12,806 nucleotides of DNA from Cyclobacteriaceae bacterium (GCA_019751475.1 JAIENH010000199.1:1-12806), one strand, 5' to 3'; counted from the first letter of the stretch, positions 6,767 through 12,806 are shown. Notes: generated by a model not told the origin, from the sequence alone. Numbers and translations are program-made.

Positions 6767-7501
6767 ATGAAAACAAAAAGTTTTATTCCTGTTATTGCTC
6801 TGTTGTTGTTTGTAACGGGCTGCGCTCCTTATTCAGTGGTTTCTACTGACAAGGATGACGCAACAACTGATTTCACAAAATACAAAACTTATGCTTGGCT
6901 TCCTGATAAGGACAATTCAAACGACTTGCTCAACAATCAGATTATTCGCAACAACATAAAAAATTATTTCACTCACGAGTTGGTTGGCAACTATGGCTTC
7001 ACAGCCAATACCAATACACCTGACGTGCTGCTCGAATTTCAGGTAACCGTTATTAACAAAGTAAATACCGAAGAACATCCCGTTACCAACCCCGTTCCAA
7101 ATTATTCGTATAGCTATCCGTATCCAAACAATCCGTATTCTCAAAATCCGTATTCTCAAAATCCTTATTATACGCCTCAGCCTAATCCATATAACTATAA
7201 CGGCTATGGCTATAACAATAACAATTTCAATAACAATAATAATAATAATAATAATAATTACAGCGGCTACCGCTACCAAACCACTTATGTAAAAGAGCAG
7301 CACAACTATACCGAAAGCACCATCACCATTAATATGATTGACCGCGTGCGTAATGAATTAGTATGGACCGCATCCGCACAAGCCGATATTTATAACATTT
7401 ATAATGAAAGCGCTTATGTGAAAAGCCAACTTCACCCCGCTGTGCATAAACTGCTCAAATATTTTCCGCTCAAACCAGTTAAAAACAAAAAACAAAAATA
7501 A
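6767..7501 (+). CDS. DUF4136 lipoprotein with Asn/Tyr-rich insert
   Basis: The 244-residue protein has a lipoprotein signal peptide with lipobox VTGC (Cys19). The mature part begins with the DUF4136 pattern: DKDDATTDFTKYKTYAWLP (28-46), a region with NNQIIRNNIKNYF, and PDVLLEFQVTV (85-95). The C-terminal strands follow (TESTITINMIDRVRNELVWTASA, 182-204, written here as the TITINMID and ELVWTASAQAD motifs). Between them, residues about 107-170 are low complexity, rich in Asn, Tyr and Pro, with tandem NPYSQ units and a ten-Asn run. The normal family has only a short loop there. Function of DUF4136 is unknown; it is an envelope lipoprotein. The insert is probably a disordered surface loop. The gene is AT-rich compared with the copper genes, suggesting a different origin, and stands alone between broken genes. 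Confidence 0.85.
   Translation: MKTKSFIPVIALLLFVTGCAPYSVVSTDKDDATTDFTKYKTYAWLPDKDNSNDLLNNQIIRNNIKNYFTHELVGNYGFTANTNTPDVLLEFQVTVINKVNTEEHPVTNPVPNYSYSYPYPNNPYSQNPYSQNPYYTPQPNPYNYNGYGYNNNNFNNNNNNNNNNYSGYRYQTTYVKEQHNYTESTITINMIDRVRNELVWTASAQADIYNIYNESAYVKSQLHPAVHKLLKYFPLKPVKNKKQK
7130..7159 (+). repeat. Two tandem 15-bp units inside the DUF4136 gene
   Basis: AATCCGTATTCTCAA occurs twice back to back and a third partial unit starts at 7160. It encodes NPYSQ twice. The unit is a multiple of three, so gain or loss keeps the frame. Confidence 0.9.
7235..7258 (+). repeat. (AAT)8 microsatellite in coding sequence
   Basis: Eight uninterrupted AAT triplets in the reading frame of the DUF4136 gene encode Asn. 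Imperfect AAC/AAT triplets precede it from about 7214. Slippage here would change loop length without a frameshift. Confidence 0.95.
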
Positions 7502-7507
7502 TCTCCT

Positions 7508-7887
7508 ATGAAAACAAGCATCAAAAAAATCGGAACTATTTTACTGCAAATCCTGCTATAAAATTGTTTTACTGTTTATTCTTTTACAATTTCCGATTCA
7601 CAGTTTTGTTCGCACAAAAAACCGTCCGTTACGATTTGTATGTAAAAGACACCATCGTAATTTTTTCAGGCAAAGTAAAAAGAGCCATGGCTGTGAACGG
7701 ACAAATACCAATACCCACCCTCACCTTCACCGAAGGCGACACAGCCATCATCAGGGTTCATAATAAGTTGATAAAGGATGAAACATCAATTCAATGGCAT
7801 GGCCTGTTGTTACCCAATGAAGAAGATGGCTCTATGCGTATTCCGGATATTTATGAAAACCAAACCAACAAGAAGGCCTTTGGTTAG
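7508..7887 (+). pseudogene. CopA-type multicopper oxidase 5' fragment, frameshifted and fused
   Basis: An ATG at 7508 opens MKTSIKKIGTILLQILL and hits TAA at 7559. The shifted frame continues from about 7564 as the rest of a signal peptide (FTVLFAQ) and KTVRYDLYVKD. It goes on with MAVNGQIPIPTLTFTEGDTA, IIRVHNKL and QWHGLLLPNEEDG. This matches the N-terminal cupredoxin domain of the CopA-type gene at 12214, with FTEGDTAIIRVHNKL and WHGLLLPNEEDG shared. The first copper ligand of HWHG is Gln here. Similarity ends after EEDG (7830) and the sequence passes in frame into a piece of the 5238 gene at 7834, where TAG at 7885-7887 ends the ORF. Truncation, frameshift and ligand loss all show decay. 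The remaining three quarters of the oxidase are absent from the window. Confidence 0.85.
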
Positions 7888-7946
7888 TTTCTGGAGAACT
7901 GTTTTTATGCCACGAAAGAAGAGCCACTTATTCGAGAAATTATCAA
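7834..7946 (+). repeat. 113-bp duplicated piece of the 5238-6509 gene
   Basis: It aligns without gaps to 5508-5620 with six mismatches (about 95% identity), beginning exactly at the ATG for Met91 and ending inside the codon for Lys128. One mismatch, C to T at 7885, turns a Gln codon into TAG. Flanking bases on both sides are unrelated to the source gene. Confidence 0.93.
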
Positions 7947-7953
7947 ACCTGGG

Positions 7954-8232
7954 ATGATGGCTGAGTACATGGCTGCGATGAAACAGGTAATGGAAGCGGA
8001 GAAGAAGGCTGGCCTGAACTATACCGTGCTGGTATTTACCGCGGTGTATGGAGCCCCGAACAACACAGTATTGTTGAGTTTGCCGGCAACCAGTTCTCTT
8101 GACTATTACGCAGGATTGGCCGCTCGCCAGAAAGTGCGCGAAGCTAACCCAGAACTACTTGCCTTGCGCAGAAAAGCTGCGGCCATGACGACCAACACAC
8201 TGATTGACCAAGTGACAACCATTCCGTACTGA
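7954..8232 (+). pseudogene. 3' end of an unidentified gene (orphaned C-terminus)
   Basis: The frame continues without interruption from the duplicated nuclease piece (7947 on), and the ATG ATG at 7954 gives a possible 92-residue ORF. It contains an N-terminal helix (AAMKQVMEAEKKAG), NYTVLVFTAVYGAPNNTVLLSLP, a helical LDYYAGLAARQKV, and an end LIDQVTTIPY. The strand-helix-strand look and the final aromatic residues recall the last half of a dimeric ferredoxin-like (alpha/beta-barrel) protein of secreted or cytoplasmic type, but I do not recognise the family. It is followed by a strong terminator at 8252, so it looks like the natural 3' end of a gene whose first part has been replaced. Base composition is richer in GC than 6510-7560. 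Independent expression from 7954 is possible but unsupported. Confidence 0.55.
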
Positions 8233-8251
8233 TGCTTACTCAATAAACTGA

Positions 8252-8278
8252 AACAGCCGGGATCCCGGCTGTTTTTTT
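8252..8278 (+). terminator. Strong Rho-independent terminator
   Basis: Bases 8252-8273 form a perfect 22-bp palindrome (half-site AACAGCCGGGA), giving a GC-rich hairpin, followed by a seven-T run (8272-8278). It lies 20 bases after the stop at 8232 and 33 bases before the 3' end of the convergent receptor gene, so it ends rightward transcription. Confidence 0.9.
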
Positions 8279-8310
8279 ATATAAGGTACAAAGTGGTGGG
8301 TGGTTAAGAA

Positions 8311-10494
8311 TCAAAAGGTAGCTGAGATTCCAGCGTAAAACATTCGCCCTATGGATGGTATGATCCCGGGGCCGGGGTATTCATCCGCTCTTCTGGTGAA
8401 GTAAGATTTATCAGCGATGTTATTTGAACCTATTTTAATTGCGTAGTTTCTAATTTTATAAGTAGCGCTAAAATCTAAAACGGTATAAGCGGGAATGTAG
8501 CCTGCAATAGGGTCATCGCTTGTTTTTACATTGGAAGCATCGCCAAAAGCATCGCCAACAGAATTTACCTGGAATGTAGCAGAGAAATGATTGTTATTAA
8601 ATATTAAACCAATCCTGTTAATCGTATTGGCCGCTGCTTCAACTCTTTTCCCTTTAAATTCTCCGCTGGTATATTTTGCATCGATGTAGGCAAATGAGTT
8701 GAATATGCTTAATCCTAATTTTGATTCTTCTTTGATAAGTTTCAGAATATTAAATTCTACGTAACTTTCTACGCCTTTGTGAACGCTGTTTGCAATGTTA
8801 GTTCTTAAAGAATAATCTAAACCTGTGTTCGGGTCAGTTTTCAGCACTACGCCAATTCTGTTATCATACGCCATATAGAAAGTGCTAATATCAAAGTTTA
8901 AATAATTTTTTATGGTGCCCCTGTAACCAAAATCGGAATTATAACCAGAAGCATCTTTTAAGTTAGGGTCAATTCGTGATGTTACACCAAACGGTTCTAA
9001 TTGACTATAGTCTATGGGGCGATAGGCTTGGGTAAAATTACCGTAGATACTTGTATTTGTTGTTGGTTTAAACTCCAAGCCGATGCCGAATAATGGAAGG
9101 TAACGGTTTCGGCTTTCGTTGGGTGACAGTTTCACATTGTCTTCAATTTTATAGCCTCGTGCCGTACTGTTTAAATATTCAAATCTAAAGCCGGGCGTAG
9201 CAGTAAATTTATTTCCAATTCTAAAAATGTTTTCTACAAAAGGCGCAATATTGGTGGTGGTAAAATCTAAATTATACGCCCAATCGCCAGTGATGGATAA
9301 ATCAAAATCACTGTTAGTTGTGCCTTCGCCTCCGCCTTGTCGTTTAAACCAGGCGTAGGCGTATCTGATGCCTCCCGCAATGGTAGATTGTTGGTTGCCC
9401 AATTTATAGTGATGTGAGAAACGTAATTCTGTTGTAGAATTATTCATGGTTTGATTGCCTACCTCTCGTGGTACAAAGGCATTTGTTGCAGGGTCAATAA
9501 GATCTAAAGCACTTGCTCCTCCCTCTTCATTACGCCAAACCAATGAACGGTTGCTGGACAAGAATGAAGTTTTTAAACTTAGTGTTGTGTTTTCGGTTGG
9601 TGTATAATTGAGATAAGCAGTTACGATATTCCAAGGGGTTTTGAGCCAGTTTCTTGCACGGGTAGATGTTTTTGGGTTGGCGTAAAACATACTGTCAGTT
9701 AATCCACCCGGCATTTTTAGTTGATTGCGAAGCAGTGAATATTCAACCCCTACATTTACTTTTTCGGAAGGTTTGTATTGAAATTTACCAAAACCCGAAA
9801 GCTGCCATTGCTGAGTGTTGGGGCGGTAACCATCCATATTCCGGTATTGAATAAAACCGTAGTAGCTTATTTTTTTGTAAGTGCCGCCAACGGAATTGAA
9901 AGCATTAAACATACCGAAACTGCCAATGGTTTGTGAAGTGGTGAATTCAAAAGTTTTATTGGTTGGTGCATCTCTTATTACATAGTTCACCAGCCCGCCA
10001 AACTGTGAGCCGAATTGCAGGGACGCTCCACCTCGAACCATTTCAATTTTGCTGACGGCTTCCATGGGCGGCAAATAATAGGATTCGTTATAACCATACA
10101 CATCTCCGCTAATATTGTATCCGTTTTGCCTGGTGTTCATTTCTATACTTTGAGTAGGGTTTAGTCCTCTTGTAGCAATACCGTTTGCGGTGAATCCGCT
10201 GCTTTCGGTTTCAACAACGTTTAGTCCGGGTATTCTACCTAATATTTGCCGTGTGTTGTTGATTGCTTTGTTGGCATCTAAACTATCGACAAGAATTACT
10301 TCGTTTTTCTTACCTGCATAGATAACCTGTTCAGAATAGTCATTCATTCTGCCAATTCCGTTCATTGCTCTATATCCTCTTATGATAATTTCCTGAAGCT
10401 GTTTGACTGGAATTGAATCCAAATTGGAGTTGGTTTGCCCCATAGAATAGGTTACTGCACAGCAAATGATAGTGACTGAAAGATATTTTTTCAT
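8311..10494 (-). CDS. TonB-dependent outer-membrane receptor (metal-chelate/siderophore type)
   Basis: The start at 10494 gives 727 residues and a clean signal peptide (MKKYLSVTIICCAVTYSMGQ). An upstream in-frame ATG at 10533 would add 13 residues in front of it. A TonB-box-like LQEIIIRG lies near residue 33. The plug follows at about 50-175: VILVDSLDANK, ILGRIPGLNVVE, GIATRGLNP, MEAVSKIEMVRGGASLQFGSQFGG and VNYVIRDAP. The rest is a 22-strand type barrel ending in FYAGISATF with a terminal Phe. There is no N-terminal carboxypeptidase-regulatory-like domain and no SusD partner, so it is not a SusC glycan importer. The plug resembles FecA-like receptors, and a Fur-box-like site lies upstream. 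Iron or another metal chelate is the inferred ligand; copper is suggested only by neighbours. It is convergent to the terminator at 8252. Confidence 0.92.
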   Translation of the reverse strand: MKKYLSVTIICCAVTYSMGQTNSNLDSIPVKQLQEIIIRGYRAMNGIGRMNDYSEQVIYAGKKNEVILVDSLDANKAINNTRQILGRIPGLNVVETESSGFTANGIATRGLNPTQSIEMNTRQNGYNISGDVYGYNESYYLPPMEAVSKIEMVRGGASLQFGSQFGGLVNYVIRDAPTNKTFEFTTSQTIGSFGMFNAFNSVGGTYKKISYYGFIQYRNMDGYRPNTQQWQLSGFGKFQYKPSEKVNVGVEYSLLRNQLKMPGGLTDSMFYANPKTSTRARNWLKTPWNIVTAYLNYTPTENTTLSLKTSFLSSNRSLVWRNEEGGASALDLIDPATNAFVPREVGNQTMNNSTTELRFSHHYKLGNQQSTIAGGIRYAYAWFKRQGGGEGTTNSDFDLSITGDWAYNLDFTTTNIAPFVENIFRIGNKFTATPGFRFEYLNSTARGYKIEDNVKLSPNESRNRYLPLFGIGLEFKPTTNTSIYGNFTQAYRPIDYSQLEPFGVTSRIDPNLKDASGYNSDFGYRGTIKNYLNFDISTFYMAYDNRIGVVLKTDPNTGLDYSLRTNIANSVHKGVESYVEFNILKLIKEESKLGLSIFNSFAYIDAKYTSGEFKGKRVEAAANTINRIGLIFNNNHFSATFQVNSVGDAFGDASNVKTSDDPIAGYIPAYTVLDFSATYKIRNYAIKIGSNNIADKSYFTRRADEYPGPGIIPSIGRMFYAGISATF

Positions 10495-10593
10495 TGATAA
10501 TAATTTTAAGTTAAGGTCAGGCAGAACACCCAATCGCCAACCCCTGGGTTTGCTTTACCGATGGACGACTGCCGGGCATTTTAAATAACTCCG

Positions 10594-10626
10594 CAAAAAT
10601 TATTTTTATTTAGACTCATTCCAAAT
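10594..10626 (-). promoter_or_regulatory. Candidate promoter of the receptor gene with Fur-box-like palindrome
   Basis: Read on the - strand, a TTTG (10622-10625) is followed after about 19 bases by TAATTTTTG (10594-10602), close to the Bacteroidetes -33 TTTG / -7 TAnnTTTG promoter with one extra base. Between and overlapping the -33 lies a 19-bp imperfect palindrome, ATTTAGACTCATTCCAAAT (10608-10626, + strand), resembling Fur boxes seen before iron-receptor genes. A repressor there would block the promoter. It may also affect the divergent gene at 10701. Confidence 0.4.
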
Positions 10627-10700
10627 AAATAACTGTAAATTTTAATAGATTTAGCAACTTTTGTTAGGTAAGCCCCTTGAAAGACGTAATTTTGAATCTT

Positions 10701-11111
10701 ATGGTGCTAAGGTTAAGTAAGTACTTCTTTTTCTTTATGTCCGCAGCATTTTCGCTTGGACATAGCATCTTCCCTCATCGGCATCCGGCTGGAGAAAAGC
10801 AGTCAGGTACACACCATCAGCACCGGAGTTCACCAGAGCATGAAGAAAATGAAGACGCTCCTTACAAAGAAGACGGTGCTCTTCCGCTCTTCGTTCACTT
10901 TTCTAATACCGACTATGTAGCTTCAAAATTTTGTTTTGAAGTCAAGGAAAAAACTGATTGCCAAGATCAGCATCTTGTATCAGATACAGGTAATCCGAAC
11001 TTTTATAATTCGCCTTCAGAAACTTTCTCAAAAATATCCCTTAAAGAAGAATTCTATAGTTCAAATCGAGCGAGACCTCCATTGTTGCGAGCTCCCCCCT
11101 CATTGTCGTAA
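10701..11111 (+). CDS. Small His-rich secreted protein
   Basis: From ATG 10701 the product has 136 residues; a TTG at 10677 would add eight. The ATG is preferred because it puts a short basic stretch (LRLSK) before a hydrophobic core (YFFFFMSAAFSLGHS). Immediately after come IFPHRHP and a His-rich region (THHQHRSSPEHEE), then an acidic patch. LPLFVHFSNTDY follows, a pattern I associate with hypothetical proteins of Bacteroidetes that sit next to TonB receptors and metal-efflux genes. The C-terminal part has Cys residues (SKFCFEVKEKTDC) and ends in a Pro/Arg-rich tail (RARPPLLRAPPS). No enzyme motif is visible. A metal-binding envelope protein is inferred. It is transcribed divergently from the receptor and probably shares its regulatory region. 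Confidence 0.65.
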   Translation: MVLRLSKYFFFFMSAAFSLGHSIFPHRHPAGEKQSGTHHQHRSSPEHEENEDAPYKEDGALPLFVHFSNTDYVASKFCFEVKEKTDCQDQHLVSDTGNPNFYNSPSETFSKISLKEEFYSSNRARPPLLRAPPSLS

Positions 11112-11122
11112 TATTTTTCCTG

Positions 11123-11201
11123 TCCCAAAGTACATCGCGGGATTTCTCTCATTATAAAAACCGAAAGTCATTCTACGAAATTGCACATCGCGGCATTTCG
11201 T
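11123..11201. repeat. Two hairpins with a shared loop sequence in an intergenic region
   Basis: ACATCGCGGGATTT (11132-11145) and ACATCGCGGCATTT (11185-11198) are direct copies differing at one base. Each lies in its own inverted repeat: TCCC/GGGA (11123-11126, 11139-11142) and ACGAAAT/ATTTCGT (11175-11181, 11195-11201). There is no T-run, so they are not typical terminators. This accounts for most of the 120-base gap between the His-rich gene and the DUF2231 gene; no clear promoter was seen there. Confidence 0.6.
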
Positions 11202-11231
11202 GCTCGACTTTTCACCTAAAAACTTACAAAC

Positions 11232-11894
11232 ATGAAAACCACCTTTCTTATCCTGTTATTATCCCTCCCCAGCCTCGTAATGGCCCACGGAGGCAAGAAG
11301 CACAAAAAAGATTCGACCAAAGCTCCCATGGACTCAACTATGAACATGGGTGCGCAAAAAGAGCATGAGGCAGGAGATACCACGCATCACCATGATGAGG
11401 GTATGGCCATTGATGAATCGAAAGTAAAAGCAGACCTCGATGATTTTCCCACGCTCCATCCGTTGATTGTTCATTTTGCCATTGTATTAATTATCGTAGC
11501 CGCAGGAATGCAACTGCTGAACCTTTACTTTATGAAAAAGGAAATAGCCTGGATCATCACCGCCATTCTTTTTGTAGGAGTTTTGGCAGCGTGGGTTGCC
11601 GGACGAAATTTCCATCCTCACACGCATGGCATCAGCGCTCACGCGCAATTGGTGCTCGACCAACACGACAAATGGGCAGACTGGACGACTTACTCAGGAA
11701 TCATCGCATTGATCCTTCAGGGAGTTAATCTCTTTCTATATAAAGACAAACGTTGGGCTGCCGCAGTGGTTGCAGTGGTGCTGGCGGTGTCTTCGTTTAG
11801 TGTGGCCAGCGCGGGCCACTATGGATCTCAGTTAGTCCACATCGAAGGCATCGGGCCGCAGGGCAAATACCTGGAAATGGAACATGAGCATTAA
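11232..11894 (+). CDS. DUF2231 membrane protein with His/Met-rich N-terminal region
   Basis: The 220-residue protein has a signal peptide (about 1-18, ending VMAHG). A metal-ligand-rich linker follows (GGKKHKKDS, MDSTMNMG, GDTTHHHDEG; 19-60), then a DUF2231 domain. The domain starts with FPTLHPLIVHFAIVL (72-86), has four membrane helices (about 78-98, 105-123, 153-170, 174-194), a HPHTHG loop (128-133) and the ending AGHYGSQLVH (194-203). The conserved His residues in helices and loops could bind metal or haem; the family's biochemistry is not established. Two further His end the protein (MEHEH). It begins a + strand cluster with the lipoprotein (30 bases on) and CopA-type oxidase. The GDTTxHHHDE motif recurs in the neighbouring lipoprotein. 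Confidence 0.85.
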   Translation: MKTTFLILLLSLPSLVMAHGGKKHKKDSTKAPMDSTMNMGAQKEHEAGDTTHHHDEGMAIDESKVKADLDDFPTLHPLIVHFAIVLIIVAAGMQLLNLYFMKKEIAWIITAILFVGVLAAWVAGRNFHPHTHGISAHAQLVLDQHDKWADWTTYSGIIALILQGVNLFLYKDKRWAAAVVAVVLAVSSFSVASAGHYGSQLVHIEGIGPQGKYLEMEHEH

Positions 11895-11924
11895 AAATGA
11901 TCAACAACTTAAAACCATACAACT

Positions 11925-12224
11925 ATGAAAAAATCAATCGTAACAATCGCTTTCTTGATTTCAGGATTGTTTATTGCTTCACAGATAATCATGAGCTGTG
12001 GCACTAAGAAGGAACAAACCACTGAGGAAGAGCATGAACATGCGGAGGGTGACACTACTGCACACCATCACGATGAAATGGATTCTACAAAAATGGATCA
12101 TGCAGCGATGGTATATGCTTGCCCCATGCACCCTGAAGTAACCGGTAAAGAAGGCGACAAGTGCTCCAAGTGCGGAATGAAGTTGGAAGTAGTGAAAGAG
12201 CATAAGGATGACCATGAGCATTAA
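11925..12224 (+). CDS. Lipoprotein with heavy-metal-binding domain
   Basis: The 99-residue protein has a signal peptide with a lipobox ending at Cys25 (IIMSC). A His/Asp-rich linker follows (EEEHEHAEGDTTAHHHDEMDS), and then a short heavy-metal-binding domain at residues 64-87: YACPMHPEVTGKEGDKC and SKCGMKL. The CPMHP...CxxCGM arrangement is the zinc-ribbon-like domain found before CusB/CzcB adaptors and copper ATPases, and it likely binds Cu or another soft metal. The tail is again His-rich (KEHKDDHEH). As an envelope lipoprotein it may buffer or pass copper to the oxidase encoded next. Its last 11 bases, including the stop at 12222-12224, overlap the start of that gene. Confidence 0.9.
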   Translation: MKKSIVTIAFLISGLFIASQIIMSCGTKKEQTTEEEHEHAEGDTTAHHHDEMDSTKMDHAAMVYACPMHPEVTGKEGDKCSKCGMKLEVVKEHKDDHEH

Positions 12225-12806
12225 ACCAATAAAAAAAGTACTTCATTTTTCCATCGGGGCATGTATGCTGCTTACCGTTGCAGCATACATGCCTTTGCTG
12301 GCGCAGCACAAAATGAATGATGCAAAGCCCACGGCATCAGGCAAACGTGTGGAATACGATCTCTACATTGATCACCTGATGGTCAACTTCACTGGCAAAG
12401 AAAAAATGGGGATGGCCATCAATGGCGGCATCCCCGGCCCGGTGCTTCATTTTACTGAAGGCGATACGGCCATCATTCGCGTGCACAATAAATTAATGAA
12501 TGAAGAAACGTCTATTCACTGGCATGGCTTGCTGCTGCCCAATGAAGAAGACGGAGTTCCCTACCTCACCACGGCACCTATTAAAGCTGGCCAGACACAC
12601 ATCTTTAAATTTCCGCTGATCCAAACAGGGACGTATTGGTATCATTCGCACACCCTGCTGCAAGAGCAATCCGGTATCTATGGATCGATTGTCATTCACC
12701 CCCGGGGATGGAGTGAATCCACGAGTATGAAAGAGCAGGTGATTATGTTGAGCGATTGGACAGACGAGAATCCGCACGAAGTGTTGCGCAACCTAAAACG
12801 CGGATT
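12214..12806 (+). CDS. copA: CopA-type multicopper oxidase, 5' part (runs off the window)
   Basis: From ATG 12214 the frame stays open to the window end, giving 197 residues of a protein whose family is usually several hundred residues long. A Sec signal peptide covers about residues 1-31 (KKVLHFSIGACMLL to MPLLAQ). The first cupredoxin domain has EYDLYIDHLMVNFTGKE, AINGGIPGPVLHFTEGD, IRVHNKL, HWHGLLLPNEEDG (His102, His104) and YWYHSHTLLQEQ (His144, His146), then YGSIVIHP. Both visible copper-pair motifs are intact. The form HWHGLLLPNEEDGVP and YHSH places it with CopA/PcoA-like copper-resistance oxidases, a different lineage from the CueO-like enzyme at 724. It overlaps the metal-binding lipoprotein by 11 bases. 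A decayed relative lies at 7508-7833. Confidence 0.9.
   Translation, partial: MSIKPIKKVLHFSIGACMLLTVAAYMPLLAQHKMNDAKPTASGKRVEYDLYIDHLMVNFTGKEKMGMAINGGIPGPVLHFTEGDTAIIRVHNKLMNEETSIHWHGLLLPNEEDGVPYLTTAPIKAGQTHIFKFPLIQTGTYWYHSHTLLQEQSGIYGSIVIHPRGWSESTSMKEQVIMLSDWTDENPHEVLRNLKRG

Noticed and set aside
7130..7260. Possible CRISPR-like or regulatory tandem repeat
   Set aside because: Units are 3 and 15 bp, inside a coding frame, and have no spacers.
6917..7303. Long - strand ORF rich in Ile/Val
   Set aside because: It is the complement of the Asn/Tyr-rich codons of the DUF4136 gene; the Ile runs mirror AAT repeats and there are no sensible motifs.
7508..7570. Programmed frameshift in the CopA-like fragment
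   Set aside because: No slippery heptamer is seen at the shift, and the gene is truncated and has lost a copper ligand, so decay explains it.
8252..8273. 22-bp palindrome as an operator or recombination site
   Set aside because: The adjacent seven-T run and its place after a stop codon fit an intrinsic terminator.
10495..10533. Earlier start of the TonB receptor
   Set aside because: The added residues (MGVLPDLNLKLLS) precede a normal MKKYLS signal peptide start and fall in the putative leader.
10936..11157. Alternative-frame ORF overlapping the His-rich gene
   Set aside because: It starts inside that gene, has no domain, and ends in the hairpin region.
12493..12777. - strand ORF at the right end
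   Set aside because: It is antisense to the CopA-type gene, whose HWHG and YHSH motifs lie in this stretch.

Overview
The window looks like chromosome or plasmid DNA from a member of the Bacteroidetes, probably Cytophagales or a relative. The support is the protein families present (DUF3347, DUF2147, DUF4136, a TRASH-like lipidless membrane protein, heavy-metal-binding-domain lipoprotein, TonB-dependent receptor), the A-rich and mostly Shine-Dalgarno-poor start regions, and a candidate promoter of the Bacteroidetes TTTG / TAnnTTTG type. Placement is by inspection only.

The theme is copper and heavy-metal handling in the cell envelope. Left block (1-3696, + strand): the 3' end of a DUF3347 protein, a weak terminator, then a membrane-anchored TRASH-like cysteine protein whose stop overlaps the start of a CueO-like multicopper oxidase carrying both a Tat motif and a lipobox. 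A second, complete DUF3347 protein follows, then an NTF2-like secreted protein and a DUF2147 secreted protein joined by an ATGA overlap. Second block (3767-5090): a PEMT/ICMT-type membrane methyltransferase candidate and a soluble SAM-dependent methyltransferase.

The middle (5118-8232) is a mosaic. It holds an intact 423-residue protein with a helix-hairpin-helix-like segment and a PD-(D/E)XK-like C-terminal region, and a DUF4136 lipoprotein with an Asn/Tyr-rich repeat insert. Around them lie broken genes: an internally deleted DUF2147 remnant, a His-rich ORF carrying 21 residues of a divergent copy of the nuclease-like protein, and a CopA-type oxidase 5' fragment joined in frame to a 113-bp, about 95% identical piece of the nuclease-like gene and then to an unrelated 3' gene end. 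A strong intrinsic terminator closes this zone.

Right block: a TonB-dependent receptor on the - strand, and divergently a His-rich secreted protein. Between them is a promoter-like region with a Fur-box-like imperfect palindrome. Then a + strand cluster: a His-rich DUF2231 membrane protein, a lipoprotein with a heavy-metal-binding (CPMHPEV...CSKCGM) domain, and a CopA-type multicopper oxidase that overlaps it by 11 bp and runs off the window end.

Together the intact genes suggest periplasmic Cu(I) oxidation (two oxidase lineages), metal capture by His/Met/Cys-rich secreted proteins and lipoproteins, and outer-membrane uptake of a metal chelate. No transposase, integrase, tRNA, rRNA or CRISPR array is visible.
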